A DNA stretch of 64,000 nt. It comes from Larix kaempferi (Eukaryota; Streptophyta; Pinopsida; Pinales; Pinaceae). A program made the position numbers and the translations under genes. Of this stretch, positions 57,961 to 64,000 are shown in pieces. The stretch spans positions 3,791,501-3,855,500 of the forward strand of contig BSBM01000423.1 in NCBI GenBank assembly GCA_027924585.1. Reading direction: 5' to 3'. The first letter of the stretch is position 1. Every line of letters starts with the position of its first letter. The notes beneath the pieces were generated by a model. The model did no database searches, was not told where the DNA came from, and was given only the letters and a program-made list of their open reading frames with translations.

Positions 57961-58235
57961 ATGGCCTCGTTGTCAAAAAGGTATGTTCCCATGAATAGGT
58001 CTCACATTCATGTTTTTCCAAATCCTATTCCTCAAGTAGATTGGTAGAACTATTTACCTAAGTTTACAGATCAGGAAGGAGACGATGCTACTTTCCATTT
58101 GGTCGAGTTTCCTATGTATATGTGTAGGATTAAGGTTCAGTTTTATGAGGATTGTTTTATGAAAATGTTTATGGAAATATTAGAAAAGAAAGCAAGGGCA
58201 TGGTATGAAGATTTACCTCCTTCTAGTATATACTC
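57961..58235 (+). pseudogene. gag: Start of A gag, second copy, cut by B2
   Basis: Same ATG and N-terminus as 42944 (MASLSKRYVPMNRSHIHVFP) and the same capsid core start (FMKMFMEILEKKARAWYEDL). At 58235 it stops inside 'SSIYS', where the first copy continues 'LQDFYSS'. One stop is shared in the region of FPNPIPQVDW, another is absent here, so this copy is slightly better preserved (FYEDCF is open, whereas copy 1 has a stop). B2 is inserted at this point with left TSD tactc. Confidence 0.85.
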
Positions 58236-58961
58236 TGTTAACACCCAAAAAGTGTTCACTACCTCATCTACCTCATTATATGGCTCATTTGTCCATTTTC
58301 CTACCATATTTCCCTTAAAAACCCTAAAAATCCCACAAAAAAGCCTCCGAAAGGCCACAAAACCACCAAAAAAGCCTCAAAAAGGCTTAAAAACCCCCTT
58401 TTCCTCAAAAAATATCCAAAATTCCTCTAAAAATAGCAAAAACCCCCTAAAAAGGGAATAAAAAATATAAAATAATGAGGAAAAGGAGGAAAAAAACCCT
58501 ATACAGCTTCCCTAAACCATATGGTTCCCAAAACCATGGGCCAGCACTCCACCACCAAAAAACTATAAATAGGTGATGGAGACCCCTTATTCCACATCCA
58601 CAATCAAGTATACCCTTACTCTGCCAAAATCTCTCTCGAAACCCTAGTTCACCATTGAACTACTTTCACCTTGAGAGCCCCTTTTGGCCCATTCCCACCA
58701 TTGGCGAAAGAGAAGGAGCACATTGGAGCTTGGAGCAACCCTCTTGGACATTGCAAAGAGCTTCATCAACCTTCACATTGAAGGTAATATTAATACAAAA
58801 CCATTGTTTACAAATTGTTGTTTATGTTTCATGCACATGTTTAGAGTAGTTTCTATTTTTGTTTTAGCTTAATTATTTTCATTTACTGAACTGCTACTAA
58901 GGAGTCCCTTCTCCTTAGTAGGTGCTCATTTGCACAAGCTAGGGGTAAAACCCTAGCTACA
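58236..58961 (+). repeat. 5' LTR of element B2
   Basis: 726 bp, TGTTAACACCC…GCTACA, with a TATA box CTATAAATAGG at 58563-58573. An A-rich block at 58320-58480 contains repeated 'aaaaaccccc' and 'aaaagcctc' words. Confidence 0.88.
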
Positions 58962-58965
58962 GTTT

Positions 58966-58977
58966 TGGTGACTCCCC
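58966..58977 (+). promoter_or_regulatory. Primer binding site of element B2
   Basis: TGGTGACTCCCC, four bases after the LTR; B1 has TGGCGACTCCCC. Confidence 0.7.
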
Positions 58978-60548
58978 TAGGTTTGAATTTCTGGTTTTCG
59001 TTTCAAAATTTTTTTAGTTTTCTGCAATTATTTCCCGTTTTTTCCTTTCGGCTATCCCTTTCGGCCGCCGTACACCGCGTCTTTTCCCTCTGCAGTCGCG
59101 TCCCGACCACATCTTTCAGGCCTTTACCTGCAACCCAACCACGAGTCTCAAACTGTTTCCGACGCCCTGCCGGCGGATTAAAGTCTGTTACCTGCGATCC
59201 GACCACGGCTAATCAGCCTGTTTGCTGCGATCTGACTGCGCCTATCGGCCATTTTTCCGCGTCCCGAATGCGGCTTTTAGCCCCTTTCCTGCATCCCGAC
59301 TGCGTCTGTCATCCTTTTTCCCATGACTCGACTGCGTCTTTTTCCCTGTTTCCTGTGGCCTGACTGCATCTATCGGCCGAAAAGCCACGACCTGTCCGCG
59401 TCTGTTTCCCTTAAACCCGCGGTCCGCCTGTTCAGATTCGCCACAGACCCGTGGTATGACTTCTGCATTTTTTGCTATTTTGAGCCCAGCCCCTTTGCTG
59501 CAATATTTTCTGCATCTGAACAGCCCTCTGTCCTACCTGCAGCCCCACTTCCCTACAGCCTTTCTGCAACATAATTTATGTTCCCTTTACAGAATCTTTT
59601 TAAAATTTTAACATTTTTAATTCAGAAAATTTTGCAAGTTAAAGTTTCAATTTCAGTATTATTGATAGTTAGAAGTTGCCCCCCTTGTGGCACTTCTATT
59701 TTGGGTTCATCACCTCATGAGCACACACTCTGTCACATAATTCAAGTGAGCCTTAAAAACTACTTAACTCAACCAATATTCTAACCCCACTTGGGGAACA
59801 CAAAAGAATCTTTGTAGTTGGTAGGATCGGGGGGATAGGCTTCCAATAACACCCCTCGGTTACTTACACTTGATACATAGTTGTTGTCCAATTAGGGAAC
59901 CAAAATCCCCTAGTACTTTTTGGCACGGTCACGACCAGTTTATTAGAGGGCCTCTCCCTTAGGAGGGTTGAAGTCGGGAGACTGGTTCCGGAGGCCTGAG
60001 TGGAATACCGCACTCCATTCAGTAACCGAAGGGCTACCTTTCGCAGTTCTCGGGATATCCCTGTATAGGGGTATTGCGGTTAAAGGACCAAACGGCAGAT
60101 TCACCTTTCTGGACGTGTCACGAACGGGGTATCTTAGTTTCCATTCTTCTAGGATTGACTACCCGGTGTCCCTCCCGATAGGGGGATACCTTAGCCACTT
60201 GGCTTTTCTATTCATATTGTCTGACTTGGATTTCATCACCTTGCAGAGGATATGTCTAGTTGAGTCAGAATACTTTTAGTTAGGTGTTTGCATGCTCCCT
60301 TACCTCCCTCTGGTCTAGTGAGTCCACCATTTTTTATTTTTAGGAAACCTGCTGCTTGTTGGTATTCTGACCATCTTTGTTGATACTCCACCTATTGTAG
60401 CACAGCTGTTACAGTGGGTGTTTTGAGTTGGTTGTTGGCCTAAGTGCCTTGTTTTTTGAGCTCTCCTTCTGCACACTCGGTTGCATTAGGGTTTTTGAGC
60501 TGTTTTTTACTCACCTCAACCCACAGAGATTAGACACCATCTGTCACC
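58978..60548 (+). other. Untranslated leader of element B2
   Basis: 1.57 kb, aligned with the B1 leader. The last bases before gag (tttttactcacctcaacccacag at 60506-60528) look like a 3' splice site, and no in-frame ATG precedes the conserved gag. ORFs such as 58965-59363 run through repeats and are not credible. Confidence 0.65.
59040..59470 (+). repeat. CpG-rich ~33-bp minisatellite in B2 leader
   Basis: Counterpart of 2640-3062, with units such as 'cgcgtcccgaccac' and 'gcgatccgaccacgg'. Confidence 0.75.
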
Positions 60549-63000
60549 ATTGAGTCCCCGAGACATTCTCGGTGCCTCAGGGGCGAGCCCCCACAGCACG
60601 TTTCACTTGACACCACCCGTCACCATCACAAATCATCATCACTTGATACCACTTATCAGAGATCTCGGGCCTTGTCCCTTGACTCCACTCATAAGCGACG
60701 TAGGTCTCCGTCACCAGATATTGATGCCCCTTACTTCACCTCCGATTCTGAGACAGAGTCTGAGAACCCTATTTACACTGCCCCTACTAGCCCCATGGTT
60801 GGCGTGACTTCCACTCCTTTTTGGTAGGGACCATTGGTGGCACATCCACCACTACACCAGTTACTACACCTGCTTTGGGTATGCCCTCCATGGGGCCCCC
60901 ATCTACCACTCCCCTCACGGCACCTATTCCCGCAGCAGGAATACCTATCCCCACTCCATCAGTGGCTCACACTACCCATGGTGGTGCAGGCCCCTCCTAT
61001 ACTACCTCCATTCCCCCACTTGGGGGCACCATCCCCAATCCTGTCCCCCCACTTGGGGGCACCATCCCCAATCCTGTCCCCCCACTTGGGGGCATTGGCC
61101 CCAACTTGGTCCAACCCACTACTGTGTCCCATCCTTCTTCCAGTTTGTCATTCATGGCTAGCCTCAACCTACCCGACCTGGCCAGATTGACCAACAACCC
61201 TATCTGACACGACCCTGCGTGGCCTCATATGCCTACCAAGCTCCCCTCTGACATCCCTAAGTTCGAGGGCAAGGCCGGTGAGGACCCACAAAACAATATC
61301 ATGTCTTTCCACCTATGGTGTTCCTCCAACTCCATAGTGGATGACTCTGTTCGCCTCCGTCTATTACAGCGCACCTTCACTGGCTCTGCAGCCAAGTGGT
61401 ATATCGAGCAACCTCATGGGACCCATGCCACCTTTGCCTCCCTTGCCTCGACCTTCCTGCAGTTCTTCCAGTTGCATGTCCGCTATGACGCGGGCGTTGA
61501 GATCCTTCTATCCTGCAGACAAAACATGGCTACCCACATCACGGACAACATTCATGAGTGGCGTCGACGCCGTAGCTTATGCAAGATCAAATTAGACGAC
61601 CATATCTTCCTAGGTTGGTTCCTCAAGTCCCTTCTCCCTGTCATTGCTAAGGATGTGGCATCAGAAAGACCCCAGTCTGAAGAAGAGGCCATCCTTAAGG
61701 CCCAACAGTTCGAACTCATTTATGCCCAGTCGGGTTACCTTTTTACCATTATACCTGACGCCCCTCGCGGAGATTATTCCTAGCACGATGCACCGGGGGC
61801 ATCCCACGCTGCAGACGGCATCATTGGCCGTGTTTCTTCGCATGCCCAACCATTTTCCATAGCACGTCCCAGCCCGGGCCCCAACCATTCGCGGGCTACC
61901 TCCCAGTCTGGAGCAACCAACTCGTATGAACCCATGATACATCACCACCATTCCCATGGACCCTCATGTCCACCTCAGTGCTTCGGTCATGCGACTCCTG
62001 CTTACGCCCCCCCGGTCGCACCTCAGCCCTACTACCACCAGCCGGCTGCTCCAGCTCCTGCGCCTTCACAAACCCAACCCGCTTATTACCCACCACAGGC
62101 AGGCCCTGCGGAAAACTCACAACCCGATCCGTAGCCATATCAGCAACCCCCTCAAGTTGCTGCACCTACGCAGCCTCCACCTACATATCATCCACCGCAG
62201 CCTGCTCCAGCACCTGCGCAACCTCAGAATCCACCTGCTGCCCAAGGGCAAGTTTACGCCCAACAAAATCCGTAGCAAAACCAAAACAACCAATGCAACT
62301 AGGGCCAACAAAACCATGGCAAGGGCCGTAATCGTGGGAAAAACCAACCTGCAGACCAAGCTGGTCAACTGGTGAATCCCCCCGACACCAATAATGCGGC
62401 CCATGCTACCCAAAACCCTGATCGTCCACCCAAGCAGGATAAAAACCCCAATTTGTGAATAAACCACCCTTGTTCTATTTACGGGGTCTATGGCCACTAC
62501 ACTCATGCTTGCCCACACTTGGAGCGAGCTCGGCAACTCTGGGTTGATGATGCCCATCGCCAAGGGCATGTAGCTCCTCAGGCGCCACCTAACCCCCCTC
62601 AACCTCAGCAGCCACCTTTGGTACTGCAAAACCCCTTACCAAACCAAGGCATAGTGAACACTCAGCCGTTGGCTCCCCCTCAAGCCAACGTGCAACCCCA
62701 AAAACAAATCACGTACGCTGCTCCCGATCAACCCATGTTTGACTCGGGAACCCATCACTTGCTGATGATGTCATCCACTGACGTCAACCTCCAGACTCGT
62801 CGGAACCAGTATGGCTCCACCACTGAAGTACCTCCCACTGATAAACCTACTAACGCTCATCCCACCGATCAAGCGTTATGTATACCTCCACCTCCCCTAG
62901 ATGGCACTCCCAAAGCACCTTGTTTCCCACTTCGCCGTATCAACAATAACCCTAATGCACGTGCTGTGTCAAACTACAACATTGTAGATGACTTAGCCCA
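60549..63000 (+). pseudogene. gag: gag of element B2
   Basis: The frame opens TIESPRHSRCLRGEPPQH and shifts by a one-base deletion near 60820. It then stays in one frame: Pro/Thr/Gly linker with repeated PPLGGT, capsid core (KFEGKAGEDPQNNIMSFHLW, AAKWYIEQPHGTH, FLQFFQLHVRYDAGVEILLS, EEEAILKAQQFELIYAQSGY), a long Pro/Gln/His-rich region (61900-62400) and a zinc-knuckle relic CSIYGVYGHYTHACPHLERA. Its second Cys is Tyr (TAC for TGC), so metal binding is lost. Stops are at 61205 (TGA where B1 has CGA), 61781, 62132, 62273, 62299 and 62457; most sit where CAG or CGA fits. The capsid core is open from 61229 to 61783. Confidence 0.88.
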
Positions 63001-64000
63001 ATCTCCCGCAGCCATGTCTACGTTAGAAGTCTTGAAGAACTGCCCTTCCCAGCGCAAGACTTTACTCTCCGCCATTGGGGGGATTGACCCAAATGATTCG
63101 AATTTGATGGAATTTGATTTGGACCAGTATGAACCTCGCTTGCCTTCCACCCTAGCATTCCAAGTTTCTGTTTCCATTTGGAATCTTGTCATCCATCGAT
63201 GCATCATCGATGAAGGTGCCTCCACATGTGTTATGTCTACATTCGTGTGGCAGAAGTTGGGATCCCCTACTCTCCAGCAGTCCACCACTGCATTACGTGC
63301 CTACGACGGTCATTCAGCTTATCCCCAAGGCCTCCTAGCCAATGTCCCCGTCTAGTTAGGTGGAAAAACTGTACTCATTGACATCGAGGTAATCAATGCC
63401 CAATTGGATTATAACCTTTTACTTGGCCGCAGCTACATGTATGCCATGTGGGTGGTTGCCTCTTCCGTCTTTCGCACCATGATGTTCCCCCACGAGGGAC
63501 GCGTGGTCAAGGTTGACCAACTCACCTACTATGATCCCAGTGCCCCAGTGGCACCCGAAAATGTCCTCCCCATGGTTGAGCAGCTTGTTTCTAGTACAAC
63601 CACCTCGTTTGTTTCTTCTACAGGGCCCGGAGTTTACTCAAACGCGCCGATGACCTCCACCTTCCAATCCATTCCTCCCCCGGCATCTACGCTCGACCTG
63701 TCTGACTTATGTACCTTGTCCCATGATGACCAAACTCCTAATAATCAACCACCCTTGTTGCCTAAACCACCATTGGTACCTAGCCACATTGGTGTTACAC
63801 CTATCCATACAATCCCCTTCTTGGTCCCTCCATCGGGGGTAGTAAGCACCCCGGTTATGGCTACCCTTAGCCTCCCTGGGTTAACCTTGGGATTACCCAT
63901 ATGGTACCTTTCGCCTCTCGTTCCCCCGCCGACACCAAGCATCGTCCTCCAACCAGTGCAACCCATGGCTACTACCACTCAGCCACCCCCCGGTGTCACT
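63001..64000 (+). pseudogene. pro: Protease region of element B2 (partial)
   Basis: In frame with gag. The retropepsin active-site strand reads CIIDEGASTCVMS (D-E-G in place of the common D-S/T-G; D-G-G and similar variants occur in plant gypsy). A TAG follows at 63353, then VINAQLDYNLLLGRSYMYAM, which holds the conserved LLGR of the second half. Past about 63550 the sequence is a Pro/Ser/Thr-rich linker toward RT, open to the window end. RT, RNase H and integrase are expected beyond 64000. The upstream part (LEVLKNCPSQRKTLLSAIGG) is a pre-protease block. Confidence 0.82.

Larger units (their letters stand above)
38312..58235 (+). mobile_element. Tandem array of non-autonomous gypsy element A (LTR-body-LTR-body)
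   Basis: A ~4.6-4.9 kb segment occurs twice in direct orientation (38312-43218 and 53601-58235). Each copy contains A's LTR with element D inside, the primer site, leader and the start of A gag. The complete body lies between them (with C inserted); the second body is cut by B2 at 58235. LTR-D-body-LTR-D-body is expected from unequal recombination between the LTRs of one element already carrying D. The outer LTR start is not certain: TGTTAGGGAATG at 38717 / 54010 is a candidate, the sequence before it being the body's 3' end. Confidence 0.75.
58236..64000 (+). mobile_element. Ty3/gypsy LTR retrotransposon B2, 5' part (continues right of window)
   Basis: 5' LTR 58236-58961, primer site, leader, gag and protease. 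Inserted in the second A gag after tactc (58231-58235). Same family as B1, opposite orientation. Confidence 0.92.

Noticed and set aside
1-64000. Host protein-coding gene or RNA gene
   Set aside because: No conserved non-TE domain outside LTR boundaries. The only gene-like sequence (20870-21680) is inside a duplicated LTR.
1-64000. Endogenous pararetrovirus or env-bearing retrovirus
   Set aside because: LTRs, primer sites and polypurine tracts are present. No movement-protein or membrane-spanning env-like product was seen, including in the 4064-5083 ORF.

Overview
The window is plant repeat DNA. It contains no recognisable host gene, tRNA or rRNA, and essentially all of it is LTR retrotransposons inserted into one another. 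Plant-type Ty3/gypsy and Ty1/copia polyproteins, initiator-Met-tRNA primer sites (TGGTATCAGAGC), 5-bp target duplications, long minisatellite-bearing elements and many old non-autonomous copies point to a large seed-plant genome. A gymnosperm is my guess from the style of the elements; no marker proves it.

Left half (1-38311). The oldest layer is a plus-strand gypsy pol (element E, seen at 30761-31827 and 37875-38311). It was hit by copia element L (3' end at 29036-30760) and by minus-strand copia element F (31828-37869, TSD accaa/actaa). L was hit in its RNase H by minus-strand gypsy element G, whose 5' LTR is at 28730-29035 and whose body runs left to 3827. G carries three further minus-strand insertions: non-autonomous J (19579-25222) in the protease-RT linker, non-autonomous H (7687-17672, TSD gttcg) in the RT, and gypsy B1 (1-3826, running off the left edge) in its 3' end. 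Removing F, J and H restores the interrupted reading frames.

Right half (38312-64000). Non-autonomous gypsy element A is present as a tandem LTR-body-LTR-body array. Both LTRs contain the non-autonomous element D at the same position with the same TSD ctttc (39403-42633 and 54698-57586), so the array probably arose by unequal recombination between LTRs. The first A body was later hit by copia element C (46678-53181, TSD tcgaa). The second A body is cut at 58235 by B2, a plus-strand copy of the B family that runs off the right edge.

Almost all ORFs are broken, often by stops at former CAG or CGA codons. The main points of interest are: a second gag-like domain between protease and RT in G; a 340-codon downstream ORF in G; a C-terminal domain shared by non-autonomous elements A and J; gene-like ELM2-type sequence inside the J LTR; a CpG-rich 11-bp minisatellite in H; and independent minisatellites in the same post-pol slot of copia elements C and F.
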